Source: Parabacteroides sp. An277 (lineage in GTDB: Bacteria; Bacteroidota; Bacteroidia; Bacteroidales; Tannerellaceae). From it: a DNA stretch of 64,000 nucleotides. Of this stretch, positions 52,970-61,417 are shown one piece after another. Numbering within the stretch: the first letter of the stretch is position 1; the number at the start of each line of letters is the position of its first letter. The notes beneath the pieces are model-generated. The model did not search any database. It was not told the origin of the DNA and worked only from the letters and a program-made list of their open reading frames with translations. A program made the translations under genes and the position numbers. The stretch covers positions 1 through 64,000 of the forward strand of contig NZ_NFJB01000016.1 of the NCBI RefSeq assembly GCF_002159645.1, read 5' to 3'.

Positions 52970-53194
52970 ATGGCACAGCACCAGTATTATCCCGAAGAGG
53001 TATTGATAGAGAAAATGCAGAGCGGCGAATACGGCTGGCTCGACTATGTGAACCATTTTTCCGCGGAGTGGCAGGAGGAATATGCCCGTTACTGTGAGGA
53101 ACGCGACCTCGTTATCGGGAATGATTCTGCCGCCGAATTTGTCCGCTACAAGGACGAACAGCTGGAAGCGGCGATGGAGGAAGGAAACGCATAG
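52970..53194 (+). CDS. Small unknown acidic protein
   Basis: 74 aa, rich in Glu and aromatic residues (LIEKMQSGEYGWLDYVNHFSAEWQEEYARYCEERDL). Helical, no signal. It lies 12 bp after its neighbour in the same operon. Function unknown. Confidence 0.75.
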   Translation: MAQHQYYPEEVLIEKMQSGEYGWLDYVNHFSAEWQEEYARYCEERDLVIGNDSAAEFVRYKDEQLEAAMEEGNA

Positions 53195-53219
53195 CGGATA
53201 ACAATCATAACATCAGACT

Positions 53220-54719
53220 ATGGCAATACGAACCAATACAAACCCCAGAGCGATGGACTTGCAGCCTGAAATGCGCGACATACTGATGCGCAACGGGCTT
53301 CAAGCCCATATCGCATTTGACAGTGGCGGCTACAAGCTGATCGTACAGGGACACGATTCGCCGCTGCTGACCTATCCGATTACCGAGAAACAACTGTTGG
53401 CGCTTACGGACTGGGGAACGAACACCGCCAACAAGAAAGCCTACAATGTGCTCACGAGCATCCTTGCAAAGGATTTCTATCTGCCCAAGAACTTTGTCCA
53501 TGCCCGCAATGCCAACGGACGTGTGGCGATGGGTCTGCACGGCTACCGTATCGGAATGGGTGAATACGGGCGTACAGGCCGTTGGGGGCTGTTTCCTCCC
53601 ATACTCGGATGGACACCGCGCCAGCAGGGCGGTTTTCATCTGCGCAGGGTCGGCGGACAGCTCTTTTTCCCCGGAGCGCCCATTGTCCCCGAACGTCCTG
53701 ACGGGCGCATGAAGCCCGGCGAGCTGCAGTCCGGAGGCTACGGCTTTTATTACAAGGGAGGACAGCCGGAACAACCCGTACAGCCCCGTGATGTCCTGCA
53801 GGACTTGCAGGCTGCCATTACACCGATGGTCAGCCGTCCCCGCAGCCAGGAACCTGCCCGCCCGTACAGGGAGCTTGTCGCTTCGCCAGTCTATTTCTCG
53901 AACGAAAAATGGTCGGAGTGCCTTGCTTCGCACGGGCTTATTGTCGATGCGGAGAACAGAACCCTCACCGTGCAGTCCGAGAATGTCAACGCGGACATGG
54001 TCTATGACCTGACGGAAGAGGAAATCAAAACGCTTACATCGAATTCTCTTGAAGAGCATTCCATTGAGCAACGTCTGGAGCTCCTGAACGGGGTCATTGC
54101 CGGAGATTTCGCGGATAAAGTGACCTTGGATGATCTGAACAGTGACAGGCATATCGCCATCGGCCTCCATCCTGAAGTGCACGAGGAACTGGCCGCAAGA
54201 CATTACCAGGAATACGCACAGGCGAACGGGCAGACGGAAGACTATGGCAACAGCCTGCAGCTGTCGGATGAGATCGGCGGGCATGGAACCGAGATAAGCC
54301 GGATTGCCGTGGAACCCGGACCGGAAGAGGGAAAGTATAGGATGACCGCCGTCATCGACGGGCAGACCTACAGCCACGAGATTACCCAGAAGGAATACGA
54401 CAAGTTTCTCGCCACGGACGATTACCATCGGACGAAACTTTTCGCGAAGATCTTCAGCGAGGCAGACCTGCGCCCCCGTCCGGAAACAAGCAAAGGACTG
54501 GGCATAAAGATTCTTGCGGCCCTTTCAGCAGGTGCCGTGGTGGTTTCCGAGGTCGTGCATAATCTCAGATGCCATCACGGGCCGGAGTGTTATGAGGAAC
54601 ATTACCATGGGCCGCGTCCTTATTTCAAACCCGGTGTTGACACTCCGAGGGATGTTGCCATCCGGAATTTCGAGGCACAGATGAACCGGGAAATCGGTGA
54701 TATGAGAATGGGGAGGTAA
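53220..54719 (+). CDS. Unknown protein with an internal tandem domain duplication
   Basis: 499 aa. Residues about 13-110 and 225-320 share one pattern: a GL-containing helix, a short VQ strand, then Y-P/L-T-E-x-x-L-x-x-L-T, a helix with L-x-x-L-N/T-x-I-x-A-x-D-F, and a final N-G/S-x-x-A-x-G-L-H. This indicates a duplicated DUF3945-like unit. Residues about 120-200 are Gly/Pro-rich, and a hydrophobic segment lies near 420-440 (IKILAALSAGAVVVSEVV). No catalytic motif is seen. Confidence 0.75.
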   Translation: MAIRTNTNPRAMDLQPEMRDILMRNGLQAHIAFDSGGYKLIVQGHDSPLLTYPITEKQLLALTDWGTNTANKKAYNVLTSILAKDFYLPKNFVHARNANGRVAMGLHGYRIGMGEYGRTGRWGLFPPILGWTPRQQGGFHLRRVGGQLFFPGAPIVPERPDGRMKPGELQSGGYGFYYKGGQPEQPVQPRDVLQDLQAAITPMVSRPRSQEPARPYRELVASPVYFSNEKWSECLASHGLIVDAENRTLTVQSENVNADMVYDLTEEEIKTLTSNSLEEHSIEQRLELLNGVIAGDFADKVTLDDLNSDRHIAIGLHPEVHEELAARHYQEYAQANGQTEDYGNSLQLSDEIGGHGTEISRIAVEPGPEEGKYRMTAVIDGQTYSHEITQKEYDKFLATDDYHRTKLFAKIFSEADLRPRPETSKGLGIKILAALSAGAVVVSEVVHNLRCHHGPECYEEHYHGPRPYFKPGVDTPRDVAIRNFEAQMNREIGDMRMGR

Positions 54720-54723
54720 ACTT

Positions 54724-55875
54724 ATGAGGAACGGAGACCTTACATACGATGATTTTCTACAGAGACTGAACATTCAGGACATACTCATTGACGCGGGCTA
54801 TCATCTGAACAAGCGTGACGGTCTGCGTTATCCGTCGTATGTGCGGATGGACAGCGAAGGCCGTCGTATCCGTGGCGACAAGTTCATCGTGATGCCGAAC
54901 GGCAAGTGCTGTTTCAAGGCACAGGAACAGAAAGTCTATAACATCATATCCTTCATCAAGGAATACCCGCAGTTTTTCGCGGAATACCGGGCAGGAGTAT
55001 CTCCGGACCGGCTTGTCAATCTCGTGTGCAACCGGTTGCTGAACCATCCCATCGAGGAACGCAGTACACGGATTATCCAGCCGAAACGGGACGTGAAACC
55101 GTTCGACATAACGGATTACGAGATTCACAGGTTCAACCCTCAGGACAGGGATACGCAGAAGAAGTTCTATCCTTTCTTCAAACACCGTGGAATCGACCTC
55201 TACACGCAGTATGCCTTCCACCGTGATTTCTACCTGGCGACAAAAGTCCGTGAAGACGGGACCCGATACACGAACCTTGCCTTTCCGATGTCTTTGCCCA
55301 AAGACCCGGGGACGGTTGTCGGCCTTGAGGAACGAGGCCGCCCGCGTCCGGACGGCAGCGGCAGTTACAAGGGCAAGGCTGAGGGCAGCAATTCGAGCGA
55401 GGGGCTGTGGATAGCCAACCTTAAGGGTGACCTGGATTCCGTCGGCGGAGTGGCATGGTTTGAAAGTGCCTATGACGCGATGGCCTTCTATCAGCTCAAC
55501 CGGGAACAGATCAAGAACAACCCGGACCTATCCAGGAAGAGCGTGTATGTATCTACCGGCGGTACCCCTACAGAGGGTCAGATCAAGGGTATGCTTGCCG
55601 CCACACCGGAGGCACACCATTACCTCTGTTTCGACAATGATGCCGCCGGACGGCTGTTCGTGGAAAAGTTCAAGGCAATAGCCGGACAGATGAACATTTC
55701 CCCGGAAAATATCAGAGAATTTCCCATTCTGCCTTGCTACAAGGACTGGAACGATGCGTTGCTTGGCAAGACCAATCCCGAGTACCTCAAAGAGACCGAG
55801 GGGCTGGTCAATCCGATTGAAGTACGGCATTCAGGACAGGACGAGGAAGAACGGCAGACCAGTTATCACAGATAA
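54724..55875 (+). CDS. Toprim-domain primase-like protein
   Basis: 383 aa. N-terminal part resembles a DUF3991/zinc-finger-like primase module (INIIL..., IRGDKFIVMPNGKCCFKAQEQKVYNIISFIKEY). The C-terminal Toprim fold is seen in VAWFESAYDAMAFYQL and HHYLCFDNDAAGRLFVEKFKA, the D-N-D metal site. It differs from the primase-like protein at 4341-5228, so the ICE carries two. It may prime complementary-strand synthesis in the recipient. Confidence 0.8.
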   Translation: MRNGDLTYDDFLQRLNIQDILIDAGYHLNKRDGLRYPSYVRMDSEGRRIRGDKFIVMPNGKCCFKAQEQKVYNIISFIKEYPQFFAEYRAGVSPDRLVNLVCNRLLNHPIEERSTRIIQPKRDVKPFDITDYEIHRFNPQDRDTQKKFYPFFKHRGIDLYTQYAFHRDFYLATKVREDGTRYTNLAFPMSLPKDPGTVVGLEERGRPRPDGSGSYKGKAEGSNSSEGLWIANLKGDLDSVGGVAWFESAYDAMAFYQLNREQIKNNPDLSRKSVYVSTGGTPTEGQIKGMLAATPEAHHYLCFDNDAAGRLFVEKFKAIAGQMNISPENIREFPILPCYKDWNDALLGKTNPEYLKETEGLVNPIEVRHSGQDEEERQTSYHR

Positions 55876-55887
55876 AAAGAAAACATC

Positions 55888-56376
55888 ATGCAGACAGACC
55901 GTTTATTCCGCACTCATGTGTTTGTGCCCCACACCGGACAGTTCGTCATCAACGAGCTGCCCATTCTTGTGTTATGCTGTGCAGGATGGGTCTTTGGCGG
56001 GATTGACGGCTTGCCGTTCACGACTCTGTCCATGTGGGTCGCCCTTCTGCTTTCCCTGTTCCTGGTGTACAGGTTCATCTATCTACGACGCATACGCTAT
56101 CGCATCGGGTCCGAACAGCTCGTGTGCGAGCATGGCATCATCTGGCGTAAGACAGATTATATGGAATTATACCGTATCGTGGACTTCACGGAAAATCAAA
56201 GCCTGCTGCAGCAGCTTTGCGGGCTGAAGACGGTGAGCATTTTCTCGATGGACCGGAATACCCCCAGGCTTGATCTGACCGGTATCCGGCGCAGGGATGA
56301 CATAGTAACACTTGTCCGCGAACGGGTGGAATACAACAAAAGAAAAAAGGGAATATATGAGATCACGAATCATTAA
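55888..56376 (+). CDS. bPH2-type membrane protein
   Basis: 162 aa. Two membrane helices (about 24-45 and 48-68) are followed by a bacterial PH-like domain (YRIGSEQLVCEHGIIWRKTDYMELYRIVDFTENQSLLQQLCGLKTVSIFSMD), the bPH2/YdbT-like pattern. The role is presumably in the envelope. It overlaps the next gene by 20 bp. Confidence 0.8.
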   Translation: MQTDRLFRTHVFVPHTGQFVINELPILVLCCAGWVFGGIDGLPFTTLSMWVALLLSLFLVYRFIYLRRIRYRIGSEQLVCEHGIIWRKTDYMELYRIVDFTENQSLLQQLCGLKTVSIFSMDRNTPRLDLTGIRRRDDIVTLVRERVEYNKRKKGIYEITNH

Positions 56377-57052
56377 CTGGAGTCTGGCCCTCGTTGCCGT
56401 CCTGCTTCTGCCGCAGGTGTCCAAAGCCCAGATAGCGGCTTCCAATCCGCTGGAGTGGATTGCTCTGGCGGAGGGCAACGAGCTGATAAACGGCCAGATT
56501 GAAAAACAGATCAAGGGACAGACGCAGACGGCACTCCTGCAGAACAGCATCGCCGCCGAATTCAACCGCATCCATGAATGGCAGAAACAGTACAACGGCT
56601 ACCTGAAGACGGTGAACGGATACGCTTCGTCACTGAAAGCCTGTACGCATCTCTATAACGACGGGGTCCGGATCTTCCTGACTCTGGGTAAACTGGGCAA
56701 AGCGATAAAGGACAACCCGCAGGGTATCGTTGCCAGTATGGGCATGAACAACCTTTATATCGAGACGGCCACGGAACTGGTCTCCGTATATACACTGCTG
56801 AACGATGCCGTTGCCAAAGGCGGTGAAGAGAATATGCTGACCGGTGCGGAGCGCAGCACTACGCTATGGGCGCTGAATGACAGGCTGTCGGCTTTCAGCC
56901 GGAAGCTGCATCTGCTCTACCTGAGCATCCGGTACTATACTTTCAATGATGTATGGAGAAATGTGACGGCAGGTATGCTTGACCGCAACAACGGTGAAGT
57001 GGCCCGCATGGCCATGTCACGCTGGCGCCGGGCAGCCTCCCTGACACGATAA
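56357..57052 (+). CDS. Periplasmic helical protein, second operon
   Basis: 231 aa from the ATG at 56357. Signal peptide ends VSKAQ near 23. The rest is almost entirely helical and ends VARMAMSRWRRAASLTR. It resembles the proteins at 19652, 20396 and 57064 in size, export and C-terminal pattern. Likely a paralogous periplasmic component of the transfer apparatus; the family is not identified. Confidence 0.78.
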   Translation: MRSRIINWSLALVAVLLLPQVSKAQIAASNPLEWIALAEGNELINGQIEKQIKGQTQTALLQNSIAAEFNRIHEWQKQYNGYLKTVNGYASSLKACTHLYNDGVRIFLTLGKLGKAIKDNPQGIVASMGMNNLYIETATELVSVYTLLNDAVAKGGEENMLTGAERSTTLWALNDRLSAFSRKLHLLYLSIRYYTFNDVWRNVTAGMLDRNNGEVARMAMSRWRRAASLTR

Positions 57053-57063
57053 AGAATGACGCG

Positions 57064-57747
57064 ATGAAACGGACAATTTTGATAGTTATGCTGCTGACGG
57101 GCATCTGTATCGGCAAGATACAGGCACAGAACGATCCGGTTCTGGCCGGAATGATACTGCTCTACACGGACAAGGCGCAGAAAGAGCTGAAAAACCAGGA
57201 GAAGGTGATGATGCTGCAGACTACCGGACATATATGGACGAAAGAGGAAGTACAGGCTACGGCCGACCTGCAAAGGGAGTTCAACAAGTATCTGGATTCT
57301 TTCCGGTCCATCGTCTGCTACGCCGCACAGATTTATGGCTTTTATCACGAAATCTCAAGGCTGACAGACAATATGGAAGATTTTACCAGGCAGGTTAGCC
57401 GGAGCACGACCAACGCATTGGCAGTAGCCCTTTCCACGGAGCGCAACAGGATTTACCGGGAGCTGATGCTTGGCAGTGTGGAAATAGTAAATGACATACG
57501 AATGGCCTGTCTTGCGGAAAACAAGATGACGGAAAGGGAACGCATGGAGATAGTCTTCGGGATCAGGCCGAAGCTCAAGCTGATGAACACCAAGCTGCAA
57601 CGGCTGACCAAGGCCGTGAAATATACGACTATGAGTGACATCTGGTATGAAATCGACGAAGGCGCACGCCCTGTTGCGGACAAACGCGACATTGTGGAAG
57701 CCGCCAAACGAAGATGGAAGCAGATCGGAAAAAATGTAAGACCTTAA
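57064..57747 (+). CDS. Periplasmic helical protein, second operon
   Basis: 227 aa, signal peptide ending GKIQAQ near 21, helical body, C-terminus IVEAAKRRWKQIGKNVRP. Same design as the preceding gene. Twin genes of this kind occur in both + strand operons. Function unknown. Confidence 0.78.
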   Translation: MKRTILIVMLLTGICIGKIQAQNDPVLAGMILLYTDKAQKELKNQEKVMMLQTTGHIWTKEEVQATADLQREFNKYLDSFRSIVCYAAQIYGFYHEISRLTDNMEDFTRQVSRSTTNALAVALSTERNRIYRELMLGSVEIVNDIRMACLAENKMTERERMEIVFGIRPKLKLMNTKLQRLTKAVKYTTMSDIWYEIDEGARPVADKRDIVEAAKRRWKQIGKNVRP

Positions 57748-57759
57748 AAAGAACGAGAT

Positions 57760-58425
57760 ATGGGAGTATGGAGTACAATATTGAAGTATGGCGGCAAGGC
57801 GGCCAAAGGTACCGGCAAGGCTGTTTTGGCAACCGGGAAAAACGTGGGTGAAGCGGCACTTCATCCGTCGCAGACGTTACGGGGCGCCGGACAAGCCGTC
57901 AAGACTGCCGCCGTCGGAGGTGCGATCGGTTATGTCGGCTGGGAAAAGCTGACGACAGACAAGAGCGTGGTGCGTATCGTGAGCGATGCGGTCATCGGAG
58001 AACCGGCCACGGATGCCTTGGCTGATACCGCCGAGGATGTACGGGGACTGACGGACAAGGCCGGAGAAGCCGTCGGCACGTTAAGCGGAGCTGTGGCGGG
58101 AATAGATTCCAAACTTGACGGGGTATCCAATTTCCTACGGCAGGCTTCGAGTGGCGGAGGCATGAACATGCTCGGCAATTTTGTCCGTAACCTCGGCCAT
58201 GGCAACGTATCTGGATTGAGCATCGCGGGCCTTATAGCCGCCGCTTTTCTCATTTTCGGACGTTTCGGGTGGTTGGGCAAGATCGCCGGGGCTTTCCTCG
58301 GCATGATGCTCATCGGCAACAATGCCGGCGTCTTCCGTGACACGAACACGGAGAGCGTGGCAAGGATACAGGCTTTCCCCGGCCAGAGCGAGGAACAGAC
58401 TTATAACGGAGGAATGAGAAGATAA
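57760..58425 (+). CDS. Gly/Ala-rich membrane protein
   Basis: 221 aa. The N-terminal 50 residues are basic and Gly/Ala-rich (KYGGKAAKGTGKAVLATGKNVGEAAL), followed by a hydrophobic-amphipathic region and two C-terminal membrane helices (about 148-165, 170-187). No known domain. It could be a channel or scaffold component. It lies 12 bp after the helical protein. Confidence 0.72.
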   Translation: MGVWSTILKYGGKAAKGTGKAVLATGKNVGEAALHPSQTLRGAGQAVKTAAVGGAIGYVGWEKLTTDKSVVRIVSDAVIGEPATDALADTAEDVRGLTDKAGEAVGTLSGAVAGIDSKLDGVSNFLRQASSGGGMNMLGNFVRNLGHGNVSGLSIAGLIAAAFLIFGRFGWLGKIAGAFLGMMLIGNNAGVFRDTNTESVARIQAFPGQSEEQTYNGGMRR

Positions 58426-58449
58426 CATTATGAACCAATACAGAACGAA

Positions 58450-59280
58450 ATGAAATATACAGAAGAAATGATACTTCACTCCGAGAGCGGCTACTGTATG
58501 CCTTTCGAGGAGCCCCAGGGCAAGGAGGTGGAAATGACTCTCGGTTACGGCGAACAGACCGACCCGGGAACGGGCAAGCCGTTTTTCCACCATGGCATTG
58601 ACTTCAACGCCCGATATTACAGGCTGTCTGCCGTCGCGAGCGGAATCGTGTCAGGGGTCGGCAATGATCCGGTACACGGGATATGCCAGACTATCCGGTA
58701 CGGGGAATATGAGGTGACATACGGACACCTGTCAAATGTCTTTGCGCAGTTCGGGCAACGCGTGAAAGCCGGTCAGACTGTGGCCTTGAGCGGTGACAGG
58801 CTGCACGTCGAAGCCCGGTTCAAGGGAGAGGAACTGAATCCGCTGGAGTTCCTGACCATGCTTTACGGCAACATCCGTGCGCTTCGTCAGGCGGGAGGAC
58901 ATGAAACGGCGGCATTCCCGGATCTGGAAATGACCGTGAAGACCGATTACGACAAGGACAAACGGGAAATCGAGGAACTGATGCTGCGTTTCCTGCCGTA
59001 CTACATGGAGGATCTGCAACGCGGAGCCTACGTGTTGCCCGAGCACACGGAGCAGTCTCTGCGCCACATCTTCACCATGGGGGCGATGAGAGAATATTTC
59101 TACGAGAACATGCCGAGCATGGCCAATCCTCTCGGACTGGGACATAAATCCATCCCGCTGGTCAGCAAGGTACAGAACCTGCTCATCGCTGATTTCCTGC
59201 ATTACCTGGCCCTGCGTCACAACGTGTACCTCTCCACCATGAGCGGAGACATAAAAAAAAACTCCATGACGAAGCCGTAA
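58450..59280 (+). CDS. M23-fold protein, probable frameshifted longer gene
   Basis: 276 aa before the stop, no signal peptide. M23-like features: FFHHGIDFNA (His, Asp ligands), VTYGHLSNV, and DRLHVEARF where the first His of the H-x-H motif is Arg. The zinc ligands remain, but the catalytic His is lost, so it may bind rather than cut. At 59256-59262 (A-AAA-AAC) a -1 shift would continue into a 108-residue frame (59262-59588) of good coding quality, giving a 379-aa product. Confidence 0.8.
   Translation: MKYTEEMILHSESGYCMPFEEPQGKEVEMTLGYGEQTDPGTGKPFFHHGIDFNARYYRLSAVASGIVSGVGNDPVHGICQTIRYGEYEVTYGHLSNVFAQFGQRVKAGQTVALSGDRLHVEARFKGEELNPLEFLTMLYGNIRALRQAGGHETAAFPDLEMTVKTDYDKDKREIEELMLRFLPYYMEDLQRGAYVLPEHTEQSLRHIFTMGAMREYFYENMPSMANPLGLGHKSIPLVSKVQNLLIADFLHYLALRHNVYLSTMSGDIKKNSMTKP
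59256..59262 (+). other. Candidate -1 frameshift site
   Basis: The heptamer A AAA AAC is in the phase of the upstream gene within a run of nine A. A -1 slip after the AAC codon leads directly into the open frame CTC CAT GAC GAA. A 5-bp stem AGCGG/CCGCT lies downstream (59286-59305). A one-base deletion in the A run is the alternative. Confidence 0.5.
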
Positions 59281-59588
59281 GCTACAGCGGCATCATTGAT
59301 CCGCTGGCTGAACTCGACATCGACATCCAGAGCTTCGACATACCGCGTATCGTGTCCGTATATCCGGACCGGGCTGGTGTCCGCTGGTGGACAAAGGCAT
59401 GGTTCAACAACCGGGAGGAAGGTGAAGCCTCCGTGGAGATAGAGCGTGAACAGGCGATACGCTTCATCCATGACAACATCGAGAAAGACGCATGGCTGGA
59501 GGAGTTCTTCCCCAAACAGATGGAAGTGTACCACAATGCGATTGAACAGACAAAAGAACAACTGTTGAAACAGATAAATATGATATAG
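59262..59588 (+). CDS. Downstream part of the M23-fold gene (-1 frame)
   Basis: 108 residues from the slip site, beginning LHDEAVSYSGIIDPLAELDIDIQSF and including IVSVYPDRAGVRWWTKAWFNNREEGEASVEIEREQAIRFI. It has no own start until an ATG-like codon at 59352, which would give 78 aa. Coding continuity upstream of that codon argues that it is the C-terminus of the M23-fold protein. Confidence 0.65.
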   Translation, partial: LHDEAVSYSGIIDPLAELDIDIQSFDIPRIVSVYPDRAGVRWWTKAWFNNREEGEASVEIEREQAIRFIHDNIEKDAWLEEFFPKQMEVYHNAIEQTKEQLLKQINMI

Positions 59589-59595
59589 GATACTT

Positions 59596-61392
59596 ATGGA
59601 CGGAACTATAAAACAAAGCAGACGATTCGCGGAACTGGAACGTCTTTCGGATGACTATTTCCGTTACCACCTTGCTTCCGTCATGGATGAGACAAGAGAT
59701 TATCTTGCCCGGAAACAAGGTGAGGAAATGAAGGAATATTCCACCTCCCTTGGCGGGGTTCTCAGCATGATGGCTTCTTCAGCCCAACCTTTGAACGACC
59801 CGTACCAGCTGCTCAAAGTTACCGGCGAATGGAACTCCAAGACAACGGAAGATTATGTAGAGATGTGCAAGGAGAAAATCGCCGCTTCGGAAGACATACA
59901 GCACGACCTTGCGTATATGGCCGGGCAATGGCGTGATGCAGTCGTGAAGGAAATCGGCCGCGAACGGTACGACGAACTGTCGGAACAGCTTGGCGGCGAT
60001 CTCGCCTATGCCTACATGGACTATCGTCTGGAACAGCAGATGATAGACAAACTGGTGAAAGACCGTATGCCCAAGTCTTCGGCTGATTATATCATCCGCA
60101 AGGCCGCGGAATCAAGCCTGTTCGGCCTGCCGCAGATGTTGAGCCGTTCCCCGCTTGCCGAGGAGATCGAGAAGCGTGGTGAGGCCGCTTACCGGCCGAG
60201 CAAGGTCGAGCAGGGTGCGGGATGGCTGTTGGGTGCCTCGGCGGATACCGTCATGCTGGGCGGTGCCGGCTCATGGGCGGCATTCGCCAGATTCATCGGT
60301 GTGGATGCTGCCGTCTCCGCCACCATGGCACATTTGGAGCCGGAAGACCCCAAGTCGATTTCAGTCGAACAATGTATCAGCCAGGGTGTATTCGGCAGCG
60401 AACACAATGTGTTTGAAGATTTCCGGCGTGAAGCAGCCACCATGACCGCAGACAAGGACAGTTTCACGGCGACCGCCAATGAGCAGCTGAAGAAACAGAT
60501 ACCGGTCTGCAATTTCAACTTTACGGACTGGATGAAGAAGCAGCAGCCGTTCCCGTTCCTGAAAGGTTTGCAGGACAAGCTGAAACAGGAACGGCCGGAA
60601 CGCTACAAGGATGTGCCGCTGGTCGTCGCACCGGGGCAGGAAGAAGTCTACCTGAAAAGTCTGGAAGAAAAGAAACAAACGGATGCGGAAGAGCCGGAAC
60701 AGGTACATCAGGAAACGGTACAACCGGAAAAAGAGCCGGAGGTCATGCAGGAAACAGGGGTACATCCCGTGAATGACCTGTCTGAAACGCCGGCATCCAA
60801 CGGCAACACGGGCGGATGGGAAGATCTGCTCGGCACCCTTGGACTGAGCGGCATGGGAGACATTGCCGGCAATCTCGGCTATGTGATGGCGATGCTGCCG
60901 GATATTCTACTGGGAGTATTTACAGGCAAGACACAGTCCCTGAACATCAAGGACAACCTGCTGCCTATAGCCAGCATAGTGGCCGGTATGTTTGTGCGGA
61001 ATCCGCTGCTGAAGATGCTCCTTATCGGTCTCGGCGGGGCGAACCTGCTGAACAAGGCCGGGCATGAAGTGCTGCGTGAACGGTCAGAAGGCGAAATGAA
61101 CACGGCCAATAGAGGCGCAGCCCAATACCGCCATTATCCTGACGAACCGCTCAATCCCCGCATCACGAATCCCGTACTTCAAGGCAACATGCTTGTCGCG
61201 ACAATTGACCGTGTACCCTGTACTATCCAATTATCGCAGACCGTGACTGACGCTTACCGGGCCGGAGCCTTACCGCTCAACACGCTGGCAAACGCCGTAC
61301 TCGCCAGAAGCGAACAGCTCCGTCAAAGGGCCTCGGACAATTACGACAACGGACAACAGGAGACTATCGTGCGTACACGAGGTATCCAGTAG
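59596..61392 (+). CDS. Large unknown protein with C-terminal membrane segments
   Basis: 598 aa. N-terminal 200 residues are helical and soluble (YDELSEQLGGDLAYAYMDYRLEQQMIDKL). A hydrophobic Gly/Ala segment lies near 210-240 (WLLGASADTVMLGGAGSWAAFARFIGVDAAVSA). A Glu/Gln/Pro-rich linker follows (about 352-400), then membrane-like segments near 425-450 and 460-495. No domain recognised. Likely an inner-membrane component encoded with the neighbouring envelope proteins. Confidence 0.75.
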   Translation: MDGTIKQSRRFAELERLSDDYFRYHLASVMDETRDYLARKQGEEMKEYSTSLGGVLSMMASSAQPLNDPYQLLKVTGEWNSKTTEDYVEMCKEKIAASEDIQHDLAYMAGQWRDAVVKEIGRERYDELSEQLGGDLAYAYMDYRLEQQMIDKLVKDRMPKSSADYIIRKAAESSLFGLPQMLSRSPLAEEIEKRGEAAYRPSKVEQGAGWLLGASADTVMLGGAGSWAAFARFIGVDAAVSATMAHLEPEDPKSISVEQCISQGVFGSEHNVFEDFRREAATMTADKDSFTATANEQLKKQIPVCNFNFTDWMKKQQPFPFLKGLQDKLKQERPERYKDVPLVVAPGQEEVYLKSLEEKKQTDAEEPEQVHQETVQPEKEPEVMQETGVHPVNDLSETPASNGNTGGWEDLLGTLGLSGMGDIAGNLGYVMAMLPDILLGVFTGKTQSLNIKDNLLPIASIVAGMFVRNPLLKMLLIGLGGANLLNKAGHEVLRERSEGEMNTANRGAAQYRHYPDEPLNPRITNPVLQGNMLVATIDRVPCTIQLSQTVTDAYRAGALPLNTLANAVLARSEQLRQRASDNYDNGQQETIVRTRGIQ

Positions 61393-61417
61393 CATATAAC
61401 CCCAAAACATATACTGT

